Part shown: positions 45,601 to 49,087 of the stretch, piece after piece
How positions within the stretch are numbered: the stretch's first letter is position 1
Layout of the letters: each line of letters begins with the position of its first letter
Assembly (NCBI GenBank): GCA_014843695.1
Contig: CM026401.1
Coordinates: 29,806,562 to 29,870,561 of the forward strand
DNA length: 64,000 bases
From: Archivesica marissinica
Taxonomy: Eukaryota; Mollusca; Bivalvia; Venerida; Vesicomyidae
Direction: 5' to 3'
Notes under the pieces: generated by a model
What the model was told of the DNA's origin: nothing
The model's input: only the letters and a program-made list of their open reading frames with translations
Database searches by the model: none
Program-made: the position numbers and the translations under genes

Positions 45601-47565
45601 ATGCAATTTATACTTGCACTGGCCGAACATGCAATTTATACTTGCACTGGCCGAACATGCAATTTATACTTGCACTGGCCGAACATGCAATTTATACTTG
45701 CACTGGCCGAACATGCAATTTATACTTGCACTGGCCGAACATGCAATTTATACTTGCACTGGCCGAACATGCAATTTATACTTGCACTGGCCAAACATGC
45801 AATTTATACTTGCACTGGCCAAACATGCAATTTATACTTGCACTGGCCAACATGCAATTTATACTTGCACTGGCCGAACATGCAATTTATACTTGCACTG
45901 GCCGAACATGCAATTTATACTTGCACTGGCCGAACATGCAATTTATACTTGCACTGGCCGAACATGCAATTTATACTTGCACTGGCCGAACATGCAATTT
46001 ATACTTGCACTGGCCGAACATGCAATTTATACTTGCACTGGCCGAACATGCAATTTATACTTGCACTGGCCGAACATGCAATTTATACTTGCACTGGCCG
46101 AACATGCAATTTATACTTGCACTGGCCGAACATGCAATTTATACTTGCACTGGCCGAACATGCAATTTATACTTGTGCCTGGTGTCCATTTGATCAACAT
46201 ATCTTATATAACATAACAGATTTTATTGGCATTAAACATTTACATATTTGCACCACAGCTGTATATTGTAGATGTAAATATATATTTCGAAACAGCATCT
46301 ATTACTTTAGTCTTTACTTTATATGCGAGTGCATGTCATAACCCACAGATTTCAGGACCGTGAGATCACCTTATAGGTGAGCATGGACGGTACTCGGATA
46401 AACAGGCTCTGTATACTATATTGATGCATATTATCCGCAGTGCAGTTACAGATGTATGCCAATCCTATCATTGTACATTGTAAATTAGAGCGTCGTTCTT
46501 AGCCTGGGAACAGGCTTCGATATATTTTGCTTGGTCAGTCAAATAAATATATTTTAACACCAAGACTATTAATTGGGCCATATTGAATTTCTGAACATAT
46601 CAACGCCTGGGAAACTCGACGGGTTTTCCGTGAAATTATTGATTATCATTAATCCTATTAATAGGCCTATTAGCATGTGACTTAATTAATGACGTACTTG
46701 AATCGAAAGCGACGCACTGCAATGTTGATCAATCTTTATAATTGGCCGCCATTGTTTACAGATCAACGGAATGATAAATAGTTTAAAAAGTACAAAGTGC
46801 GTCCGATTTGACATATTTACTCAAGATTTAAGTCGTCCTTACTTCAATTAAGCCGAATCGACACATCACCACCTAAACGTAATAGTTAAAATCTGCCATC
46901 TCGTCGATATAACACAGAAACGGCAAATTATATGTTTAAAATGTAAATGAGGCTACGGGAGCATTTGTGTATATTCGGAAATGCTCGTGTATAAACGTGC
47001 CTGTTCGGTGATTTCCGGTAGAATTCCATTTCTATATTTAGCGATAGTATCTTGTACAGAAGAGTTGTCGTTCTTCAAATCTACACCCTTAATAATGAGG
47101 GTGTAAGTAGATGGCGCTACGATCGGAAATCAAGTTTCCCCAGGCTGTCATTTTGCCAGAAGTTAAAAAAGGAAAAATCGACAGACTGGAACCCAGGCTA
47201 CGTCGTTCTTTACACACATCTTCAGCCCTTGAGTGGGATTTCAATATTTGCAACTCTTGGAGGTATATTGGAGAATATTGCATGTATACTCTTGAGTGAG
47301 GTAATCGATGGAGAAGATGCACAATGTTTATCAATTTGAACTGGAAATATATCCACGATCAATGACCTGTGTCACCATTGTTCATGAATCTACAAGTAAG
47401 TATCTGACACTGGGACAAGTGATCAACAGTTCCACATGTTTTACGACATCCCGACTCACAGACATGATACTCTAGTGACAAAATCATTCATTCCAGTCAG
47501 ACAATTATTATGTTCCACAACTTATAGAAATCACATGACAGCACTTACCAGATATGGTGCCTCAT
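17507..47565 (-). CDS. PIGA: PIGA, GPI-GlcNAc transferase catalytic subunit (12 exons)
   Basis: PIGA transfers GlcNAc from UDP-GlcNAc to phosphatidylinositol on the cytoplasmic face of the ER, the first step of GPI-anchor synthesis; it works in a complex with PIGC, PIGH, PIGP, PIGQ and PIGY (family knowledge). Coding parts, high to low: 47549-47565, 42422-42578, 40986-41108, 37546-37721, 36251-36366, 35234-35341, 32720-32826, 26919-27001, 23328-23413, 21013-21196, 19998-20097, 17507-17626. They sum to 1,377 nt, give 458 residues and a stop, and keep phase across all eleven junctions; human PIGA is 484 residues. Visible features: [16 protein letters not shown] near residues 7-22 (donor-binding N-terminus), [13 protein letters not shown] in exon 4, SVIPNAVD in exon 5, VSRLVYRKG in exon 6, the GT4 EX7E pair at E283/E291 in exon 8, VVSTRVGG in exon 9, and a membrane segment at about 396-415 in exon 11. 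I see no disabling mutation. Introns total about 28.7 kb and are mostly repeats. Confidence 0.95.
17713..18136. mobile_element. MITE with ~23-bp TIRs in PIGA intron 11
   Basis: Left end ccgtacttactcgcctataa-gacg, right end cttataggtgagtaaatacgg; these are inverted copies. The interior is AT-rich with internal inverted copies of cccgtcttata. Superfamily uncertain (hAT-like ends are possible). Confidence 0.7.
18161..18730. repeat. ~71-bp tandem repeat, 8 copies, PIGA intron 11
   Basis: Unit GTCTTCTCTCGCAGCCCATT then TCAAACTAGAGGATAGCACT, CAGAGAGAGGTAATCCCCC and GCACGGGTATTA. Units begin at 18161, 18232, 18303 and so on. Confidence 0.93.
18731..19124. other. unannotated intron sequence
   Basis: A short direct repeat cagttttagttatcttgtac occurs once fully and once partially around 18820-18880. 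Nothing else recognised. Confidence 0.4.
19125..19298. mobile_element. MITE family G (TACAGTCAAACCTGT ends)
   Basis: Ends tacagtcaaccctgtg and cacaggtttgactgta are inverted copies; interior has ggctgcttaatagaggt in inverted arrangement. Related copies: 23459-23651, 38165-38346, and a partial one at about 62405-62545. Confidence 0.8.
19570..19806 (-). repeat. SINE-A copy
   Basis: Reverse SINE-A from tatacaaatttattttagcc to gcatccactgcgctatcac. Its left flank (19495-19570) reappears inverted at 22745-22830, so SINE tail plus flank are an inverted duplicate. Confidence 0.85.
19998..20097 (-). CDS. PIGA: PIGA exon 11 (membrane anchor)
   Basis: 100 nt, residues 386-419: YYQCGPLAG, then a hydrophobic stretch [20 protein letters not shown]. 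It corresponds to human SHCGPVTG followed by the C-terminal ER membrane helix. Acceptor gcatttcag, donor CAACAG|gttagt. Confidence 0.9.
20282..20400 (+). repeat. tRNA-headed SINE-like fragment
   Basis: Head tctgtggcctaggggtctag and gccgtcgttcgaactc looks tRNA-like; body ggttggagagtagggtactg recalls SINE-D. Single copy, tentative. Confidence 0.4.
20545..20975. repeat. ~87-bp tandem repeat, 5 copies, derived from SINE-E
   Basis: Unit CTGGATAGCTTCCTCACATG then ATGGCATTCAGCACCCTGAT, GGTATACTATCCTCCAGCAG and TGAGGGACAAGTGTCAATGA plus CTAACCA. It matches the SINE-E segment ctggatagcttcctcacatg at 25339 onwards, so a piece of a SINE was tandemly amplified in PIGA intron 10. The 129-codon ORF through it is a by-product (87 = 29 x 3). 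Confidence 0.9.
21013..21196 (-). CDS. PIGA: PIGA exon 10
   Basis: 184 nt, residues 325-385 plus two bases: [16 protein letters not shown], then [18 protein letters not shown], matching human EGLEKAISQLKSG...TFYTWRNVAERTEKVYD. Acceptor attgcag, donor AGAAG|gtacag. Arrays lie close to both sides but are not built from this exon. Confidence 0.93.
21205..21540. repeat. degenerate ~31-bp tandem repeat, PIGA intron 9
   Basis: About ten diverged units of the type GTGTGACATTGACCGTCAAG then CTACATGACAA, beginning about 10 nt from the exon 10 acceptor. Confidence 0.8.
21705..21806. repeat. perfect 49-bp inverted repeat with 4-nt loop
   Basis: Arm 21705-21753 (starting CAATCAATATCTATGGGAAT, ending GCAGCTATAAG) is exactly repeated in reverse complement at 21758-21806 with loop CACA. 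No mismatch in 49 positions. Lies in PIGA intron 9. Confidence 0.95.
21986..22165 (+). repeat. SINE-A copy, tail missing
   Basis: Head ggaagtcgtgatagcgcagt and gttcgagccccgctgtagcc, body caaggcatttaaattccaca. It lacks the usual cgcaatcgagctaaaat tail. Confidence 0.8.
22688..22830 (+). repeat. SINE-A tail plus inverted-duplicate flank
   Basis: SINE-A tail (gtaagaacttgtttcacaat) followed by a segment that is the reverse complement of 19495-19570 (taatatattaatagtacatt, ttccttgcttgctaacatag). Confidence 0.75.
22880..23340. repeat. exon 9 donor-side tandem duplication (~65 bp, 2-3 copies)
   Basis: A unit of about 65 bp (GAATTGAATCCAATAGTTGA then TGTATAGCCACTTTAATACA, GGACTAACTCAC and CTTTGACACTG) appears at 23280-23339 and at 22882-23275, the earlier copy split by the family F element. 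CTTTGACACTGG is the last 12 nt of PIGA exon 9, so exon end, donor and intron start were duplicated together. Confidence 0.85.
22915..23231 (-). mobile_element. family F element, inverted copy of 15283-15598
   Basis: Starts cagtgttcattctaggtc and ends ctgatccctg. The flanks gttgatgtata and tgtatagcc suggest a TGTATA target duplication. The interrupted sequence is a unit of the exon 9 donor duplication. Confidence 0.8.
23328..23413 (-). CDS. PIGA: PIGA exon 9
   Basis: 86 nt, residues 296-324 plus one base: [19 protein letters not shown] then ITLAEPSVK, a near-exact PIGA block. Acceptor is ttcctag|TTTACAG, not the tempting downstream cag, because only the first restores GGT TTA CAG in frame with exon 8. 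Donor GTCAAAG|gtgagt. Confidence 0.95.
23459..23651. mobile_element. MITE family G
   Basis: Ends acagtcaaacctgtgctaaa and tagacaggtttgactgta are inverted; interior carries repeated aaggccacct/aggccac motifs. Lies just upstream of PIGA exon 9. Confidence 0.8.
23706..23911 (-). repeat. SINE-A copy
   Basis: Reverse SINE-A from tatacaaatttattttacct to gcgctatctcgacttcc, with the head partly diverged. Confidence 0.8.
24119..24195 (-). repeat. SINE-A fragment running into a tandem array
   Basis: ttaatcactctggagacctc and accacgagggagagagaaga are SINE-A; the match ends at gaggcaatgtgga where the 30-bp array begins, so the array may have grown from the SINE. Confidence 0.65.
24196..24495. repeat. 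30-bp minisatellite, 10 near-perfect copies
   Basis: Unit ATGTGGAGAATATGTGAATG then GAGATATTTT. Copies are identical over ten units, implying recent expansion. Because 30 is a multiple of 3, frames on both strands are open; these are not genes. Confidence 0.97.
24634..24668. repeat. (TA)n microsatellite
   Basis: About 17 TA dinucleotides directly before the SINE-D copy. Confidence 0.95.
24698..24935 (+). repeat. SINE-D copy, near full length
   Basis: Head ggccgtctccgtggtcgagt, actggttcaagccccgctc; body cttaaggaggttggtgcacc; tail agtagcgacgttaaataaac. Reference copy for SINE-D. Confidence 0.85.
25009..25243 (+). repeat. SINE-B copy
   Basis: Head gtggatagcgcgctcgcttc, gggttcgatcctcggaccg; body ggtacggtggtcgccagatc; tail aataaataaagtttaaac. 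Confidence 0.85.
25244..25455 (-). repeat. SINE-E copy
   Basis: Reverse SINE-E abutting the SINE-B: ctattattggtgcagtatgt, ctggatagcttcctcacatg, gcaagtgatttgaagtcacc, ending at the tRNA-like head ccacagaggtcc. Confidence 0.75.
25456..26390. other. unannotated PIGA intron 8 sequence
   Basis: AT-rich with no recognisable exon, RNA gene or repeat family. Confidence 0.5.
26395..26965 (-). repeat. exon 8 donor array (47/54-bp units, ~12 copies)
   Basis: Units of 47 bp or a longer form with an extra gcatgca, all of type CTATAGCTATACAGAATGCC then TCAATCAGTACATACCCACAG and CCTCAA. Reverse complement, the unit is the last ~47 nt of PIGA exon 8 (GAGGCATTCTGTATAGCTAT to GCTGCGG) plus the donor GTATGTAC. 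The unit nearest the exon merges into it. Confidence 0.93.
26919..27001 (-). CDS. PIGA: PIGA exon 8 (EX7E motif)
   Basis: 83 nt, residues 269-295 plus two bases. Reads [18 protein letters not shown] then [11 protein letters not shown]283 and E291 form the EX7E motif of retaining GT4 glycosyltransferases. Acceptor tatacccag, donor TGCGG|gtatgt. The donor-side intron is an array whose unit contains roughly the last 47 nt of this exon. Confidence 0.95.
27229..31965. repeat. 32/39-bp minisatellite, 4.7 kb, PIGA intron 7
   Basis: Two interleaved unit lengths: TACACTGAACACAGGACAAT + GACATGTACATC (32 bp) and the same with an inserted CCACACT-type 7-mer (39 bp). A 181-bp higher-order block repeats at about 28056, 28237 and 28418. 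The many ORFs of both strands here are repeat translations. Confidence 0.97.
31971..32189 (-). repeat. SINE-B copy
   Basis: Reverse SINE-B from attgcgaaacaagtttcaac to gcgctaaccactgcactaat, abutting the end of the 4.7-kb array. Confidence 0.85.
32190..32545. other. unannotated PIGA intron 7 sequence
   Basis: No feature recognised. Confidence 0.4.
32549..32703. mobile_element. fold-back MITE next to PIGA exon 7 donor
   Basis: Arms of about 65 bp (aaggaatgaatcacgggtta, atagttgcc...gtatgaactacattgg) are repeated in reverse complement to aacccgtgattcattcctta with few mismatches. The right end is 16 nt from exon 7. Confidence 0.85.
32720..32826 (-). CDS. PIGA: PIGA exon 7
   Basis: 107 nt, residues 233-268. 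Reads [19 protein letters not shown] then [14 protein letters not shown], matching the human [31 protein letters not shown] segment in order. Acceptor ataaacag|GTGG, donor AGAAAT|gtatgg. A fold-back MITE starts 16 nt past the donor. Confidence 0.93.
32872..33530 (+). repeat. SINE-C copy split by a TTAA-type MITE
   Basis: SINE-C head (ggactgagaatccaggtttg, ccgtttgaccctaata) ends at 32946; the body resumes at 33463 (ttaacagttattcagatggg, accgaggtcttatg). The uninterrupted SINE reads aaaattaacagtctttcag at this point. Confidence 0.85.
32945..33466. mobile_element. TTAA-flanked MITE (piggyBac-like target)
   Basis: About 520 bp with inverted ends TTAAAGCGACACTA and (reverse) TTAAAGCGACATTA, inserted into the TTAA of SINE-C with that tetranucleotide duplicated. 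TTAA target duplication is typical of piggyBac elements (family knowledge); no transposase is present. A related 5' part is at 1701. Confidence 0.75.
33532..33690 (+). repeat. SINE-D copy, 3' truncated
   Basis: Head cggcctccgtggtcgcgtgg, cacaggttcgagccccgttc; body ttcttacggaggttggtgca; then lost in an A/T-rich junction. Confidence 0.8.
33770..34535 (+). pseudogene. CR1-like LINE reverse transcriptase, 3' fragment
   Basis: Degraded frames read [42 protein letters not shown], then after a stop [40 protein letters not shown] and [10 protein letters not shown]. The LQRIQN...DLHWLPI...R-LRSS order is typical of the C-terminal end of CR1/L2-type LINE ORF2. It contains stops and frameshifts and the 5' part is absent. 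It lies in PIGA intron 6. Confidence 0.75.
34536..35029. other. AT-rich sequence, possible LINE 3' UTR
   Basis: Follows the LINE fragment directly; gagctctaaatgagctttac may belong to its 3' UTR. No other feature seen. Confidence 0.3.
35030..35255 (-). repeat. exon 6 donor array (45 bp, 5 copies)
   Basis: Five units of 45 bp, the last running into exon 6 (starts 35041, 35086, 35131, 35176, 35221). Each has the last 22 nt of exon 6 (CCAGACGTACAGTTTATAAT-AG on the minus strand) plus the donor GTAACTAACC and 23 nt of intron. The four extra copies are identical. Each unit also has tacaccag| before ACGTAC, a possible acceptor. Confidence 0.95.
35234..35341 (-). CDS. PIGA: PIGA exon 6
   Basis: 108 nt, residues 197-232 plus one base. 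Reads [18 protein letters not shown] to [11 protein letters not shown], the hinge and start of the C-terminal Rossmann fold with the R and K that contact the donor sugar phosphate in GT4 enzymes. Acceptor tttccag|TTACC, donor ATAATAG|gtaact. Both edges of the exon are repeated in the flanking arrays. Confidence 0.95.
35312..36180 (-). repeat. exon 6 acceptor array (~62 bp, ~14 copies)
   Basis: Unit ACCAGTCTACTCACTATCAC then TATGGTAACTGTAAACAAGA, GAGTAGAACAGTAAACACAG and GA. In the minus sense it carries the acceptor tgtttccag and the first 28 nt of exon 6 (TTACCATAGTGATAGTGAGT-AGACTGGT). The leftmost unit is the true exon start; about 13 decoy copies follow in intron 5. Confidence 0.95.
36251..36366 (-). 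CDS. PIGA: PIGA exon 5
   Basis: 116 nt, residues 158-196 plus one base. Reads [24 protein letters not shown], matching the SKENTVLRA...VSVIPNAVD block of PIGA. Acceptor attatttcag, donor GATAAAA|gtgtgc, a weak donor beyond +2. No exon-derived array adjoins this exon. Confidence 0.93.
36551..36697. mobile_element. fold-back MITE, PIGA intron 4
   Basis: Arms tttgttttgaaaatttctaa, tgcggcgcaattcg...gaaacgagcgtgtt and their reverse complement ending cattt...gttcaaaacaaa, about 50 bp each, around a ~45-bp AT-rich centre. Confidence 0.85.
36698..37040. other. unannotated PIGA intron 4 sequence
   Basis: No feature recognised. Confidence 0.4.
37041..37104. mobile_element. half copy of the palindromic MITE at 49730
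   Basis: tacttaaatatatactagta then cccccaaacgtgctgaatcc matches the right arm of 49730-49813. Confidence 0.7.
37110..37573 (-). repeat. exon 4 donor array (57 bp, ~8 copies)
   Basis: Unit CTTGTATGTGATACACAGAT then AGCATGACTACAGTTAGGCA and AGGAGTGGATATGTTAC. On the minus strand the unit ends with the last 28 nt of exon 4 exactly (GTCATGCTATCTGTGTATCA-CATACAAG) and the donor GTAAC. Similarity with the exon continues with mismatches for about 20 nt more, so most of the unit is exon-derived. Confidence 0.93.
37546..37721 (-). CDS. PIGA: PIGA exon 4
   Basis: 176 nt, residues 100-157 plus two bases of Ser158. Contains [17 protein letters not shown] and [13 protein letters not shown], both strongly PIGA-specific. 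Acceptor ttttttttcag, donor CATACAAG|gtaacg. The donor-side intron is a 57-bp array made from the exon end. Confidence 0.95.
37893..38110 (+). repeat. SINE-E copy, near full length
   Basis: Head ggccttcatggccgaatggt, gtaggtttgaatcccactcg; body ggtggttctaacctggatgt; end ggggtcttcctcccccaata. Reference copy for SINE-E. Confidence 0.75.
38165..38346. mobile_element. MITE family G
   Basis: Ends tacagtcaaacctgtcttta and cacaggtttgattgta inverted; interior ggctgcttaatt/agaggttggctgctt. Confidence 0.8.
38440..40945. repeat. 32-bp minisatellite, ~78 copies, PIGA intron 3
   Basis: Unit GACATCCTTGGGACAGTGAG then ACATTCTGTCAT with few variants (gggac/ggaac, gagac/gggac). It ends about 40 nt from the exon 3 donor but shares nothing with exon 3. 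Confidence 0.97.
40986..41108 (-). CDS. PIGA: PIGA exon 3
   Basis: 123 nt, 41 codons in phase 0 (residues 59-99), [12 protein letters not shown] to ITIVHGHS. Acceptor acttctag|GTATATT, donor CATTCG|gtaag. It sits between a 32-bp array ending about 40 nt past its donor and a 36-bp array in its acceptor-side intron whose unit repeats the acceptor and first ~11 nt of this exon. Confidence 0.95.
41101..42062 (-). repeat. exon 3 acceptor array (36 bp, ~26 copies)
   Basis: Unit ACAGACAATATACCTAGAAG then TAAATCAAACATGGTT. On the minus strand every unit reads acttctag|GTATATT, the exon 3 acceptor with about the first 11 nt of the exon. The unit nearest exon 3 is the functional one; the others form a ladder of acceptors up intron 2. 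Confidence 0.93.
42141..42210 (+). repeat. tRNA-like SINE head
   Basis: agagcgcaatcggttaaacg and ggtcagggttcgattcta resemble tRNA A and B boxes. No anticodon arm pairing or full cloverleaf could be drawn, so I do not call a tRNA gene. Confidence 0.35.
42422..42578 (-). CDS. PIGA: PIGA exon 2
   Basis: 157 nt encoding residues 7-58, from [12 protein letters not shown] to RYLDNGLK. Acceptor gttttgcag, donor CTCAAG|gtaataac. The GG-V-E-S-H segment is the conserved N-terminal loop of GT4 glycosyltransferases. A SINE tail lies just upstream (42590-42632), followed by the 33-bp array. Confidence 0.95.
42590..42632 (+). repeat. SINE-A tail fragment
   Basis: gtgtttcgcaatagagctaa and aatagatttgt, the SINE-A 3' end, between PIGA exon 2 and the 33-bp array. 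Confidence 0.65.
42660..45115. repeat. 33-bp minisatellite with assembly gap, PIGA intron 1
   Basis: Unit TATCACATACCGAGAGAATA then TGCATCCATACAC (33 bp) with a 30-bp form lacking tat. Contains a 1,000-N gap. ORFs on both strands across it, including through the N run, are artefacts. Confidence 0.97.
42968..43967. other. assembly gap (1,000 N)
   Basis: Exactly 1,000 N inside the 33-bp array; the true array length is unknown. Confidence 0.99.
45175..45394 (-). repeat. SINE-A copy
   Basis: Reverse SINE-A: tatacaaatttattttagct to ctgtgctatcacgacttcca, with gcggggctcgaactccggac as the B-box side. Confidence 0.85.
45474..46172. repeat. 28-bp minisatellite, ~25 near-identical copies, PIGA intron 1
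   Basis: Unit TTGCACTGGCCGAACATGCA then ATTTATAC. Almost perfect copies; three variants lack or change one base near 45790-45850. Frames remain open because the unit has no plus-strand stop. Confidence 0.97.
46498..46868. mobile_element. second copy of the 14028-14466 DNA element, one end lost
   Basis: Shares ctgggaacaggcttcgatat, taattgggccatattgaatt and the interior with the copy at 14028, including both flanks of cctattaataggcctattag. The second TIR is not present. Confidence 0.75.
46869..47300. other. possible promoter/5' region of the plus-strand candidate
   Basis: Contains an ETS-like motif and two overlapping small plus-strand frames that end before the candidate exon. PIGA intron 1 on the other strand. 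No firm gene. Confidence 0.25.
47011..47019 (-). promoter_or_regulatory. candidate ETS-type site (ACCGGAAAT)
   Basis: The minus strand reads ACCGGAAAT, a match to the ETS/GABP core common in housekeeping promoters, about 290 nt upstream of the candidate plus-strand exon at 47308. Single-motif evidence only. Confidence 0.2.
47308..47395 (+). CDS. candidate first coding exon, TPRKB/Cgi121-like
   Basis: Starts ATGGAGAAGATG and reads [19 protein letters not shown] then [10 protein letters not shown] up to a strong donor ACAA|GTAAGTAT, 29 codons plus one base. The Q-x-x-L-x-x-x-P...VT pattern resembles the N-terminus of TPRKB/Cgi121, the KEOPS-complex subunit that helps make t6A on tRNA, but identity is low over a short stretch. 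No later exon was found downstream in the window. It would be transcribed rightwards from inside PIGA intron 1, antisense to PIGA. It may equally be a chance open segment. Confidence 0.25.
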
Positions 47566-47596
47566 GCTTGGATGATACACCAGTCCTGTCTTGCAT
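47549..47596 (-). CDS. PIGA: PIGA exon 1 (start codon exon)
   Basis: Bounded by a good acceptor (ggattacag) and donor (CTG|gtaagtgc). In the only frame that joins the next exon it reads ...MRHHIC, where the cysteine is split TG|T; human PIGA has THNIC before MVSDFF. I chose ATG at 47563-47565 (minus sense) as the start because it gives a short leader directly before the conserved block. The exon stays open in this frame back to its acceptor with no earlier in-frame ATG, so an upstream coding exon cannot be excluded. Another ATG at the exon's first base is out of frame. A Tc1 element begins 25 nt upstream of the exon. Confidence 0.8.
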
Positions 47597-47621
47597 CTGT
47601 AATCCAGAAAGTAATTATTAC

Positions 47622-48856
47622 ATATATACTAATGGATAAAAGAAACTGTGCACAACAGAAAATGTTACACACAAAAAGATATTTTAGAAGGTAAAAACAT
47701 AGCGGACAATAAACACTTGGGAAATCATTTTGCATCAAATTTTATCTCATGTTTCCCCGAGTGGCACGTGCACTTCGTTTACACACGTGATTTTGAAAAT
47801 TTAAGAACGGTTCATTATTCACTTGGCTCTAAATATTGTAAAAAACATGTTAATTTAAACCTGAATTATGCGTACGTCATGCCACGGCTTACAGAAATTC
47901 AACGTCTTCGCGCCGTGTGTATGCTTGAAACTGGAATGGCCCAAATTGAAGTTGCCAGACATTTTGGTGTCCATCGAAACACGATAATATCTCTATGGAG
48001 ACGTTTTCAACAGAATGGAAACACGAGGGACTTGTCTCGGACCGGCCGTCCACGCGTGACGTCACGTCAGCAAGACAACCGCATTTGACTGACTCATCTC
48101 AGAAATCGATTCCAGAGTTCCAGCTTGACCTCTCGGACCATTCCTGGCCTTCGTCCAATCAGTTCCAGGACTGTACGGAACCGACTGAGGGAGCGCATTA
48201 TCCGGCCCAGACGGCCTGCAGGCACGTCTTGCCTGGTGCAGACAGCATCTACGGTACAGGAGACAAGATTGGGACGGTGTTCTGTTCACTGACGAGTCGA
48301 GATTTCACCTGGACTGCTCAGATGGCAGGGCAATGGTGTACAGACGTCCAGGTGAACGGTATGCTGACGCGTGCGTAGTTCAACGTCGAGCGTTTGGTGG
48401 CGGCAGCGTTATGGTATGGGGAGGTATCACATCTCATGGGCGGACCCAACTTGTCATTGTGAATGGCAATCTAACAGGACTGCGATACAGGGAAGAAATC
48501 ATTCGGCCTCATGTGCAAACGTTTATTCAAGGACAAAGACGTAACGTCACGTTTCAGCAAGATAATGCCCGTCCACACGTGACTCATGTTGTGACAGACT
48601 TCTTGAGACAGCACAACATAGCGGTCCTTCCCTGGCCATCTGTTTCTCCAGACCTGTCTCCTATCGAGCACGCATGGGATGAAATGGGGCGATGTCTACG
48701 TCAGGCCCCGAATCAGTCATTGACGTTAGCTGCTTTGGGACAAATGTTGGTTGGGATATGGAACAACATTCCACAAGCATGTTCTTATGTTTTGTCATTA
48801 GAAAATACCATGCCTGCAGCTGATGCACAGTTCCTTTTTTATCCATTAGTATATAT
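47622..48856 (+). mobile_element. Tc1/mariner element with TIRs
   Basis: About 1.2 kb. The inverted ends read tatatactaatggataaaa at 47623 on and, reversed, at the right end (48825-48856). The TA-rich flanks fit a TA target site, expected for Tc1/mariner. It lies 25 nt upstream of the PIGA exon 1 acceptor, in opposite orientation to PIGA. Confidence 0.9.
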
Positions 48857-48872
48857 TCAACGTCACATATAA
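47879..48872 (+). pseudogene. Tc1-type DD34E transposase, inactivated
   Basis: Starts MPRLTEIQRLRAVCMLETGM; helix-turn-helix QIEVARHFGVHRNTI; GRPRVTSRQQDNRI then a TGA at 48086-48088 where family members have Arg. A frameshift follows near 48220-48235. Catalytic residues are intact: Asp in LFTDESRF (codon 48291), Asp in FQQDNARPH (codon 48561), Glu in LSPIEHAWDE (codon 48666), with 34 residues between the last two, so DD34E. C-terminus runs to TAA at 48870-48872. The protein would cut and paste the element; one stop and one shift make this copy non-autonomous. Confidence 0.9.
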
Positions 48873-49084
48873 CACTGGATAGTCAAGTCTTGTATGAGGG
48901 ACTGTGCTCAACATATTGAGTGCATGCCACCTAGGCAGAGAGGTGGGCAAGGCATGGCATCTTTCAATTTACTTTGGTGAGCAGAGAGAAAGAACTGAAG
49001 AGCAAAGGGCTAGTATGTACAGTGAGAGATGGTTGATTAAATGAAGACAATGGTCCAGCTAGACTTAAACAAAGAGGCACCTTG
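48873..49084. other. unannotated spacer
   Basis: No feature recognised; a PIGA 5' UTR exon or promoter could lie in or right of here. Confidence 0.3.
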
Positions 49085-49087
49085 GCC

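Noticed and set aside
45474..46341. Three plus-strand ORFs of 228-279 codons
   Set aside because: 28-bp repeat lacking stops; same peptide in every frame.
47111..47299. 62-codon ORF starting ATGGCGC
   Set aside because: No recognisable similarity and it stops just before the better splice-bounded candidate at 47308.
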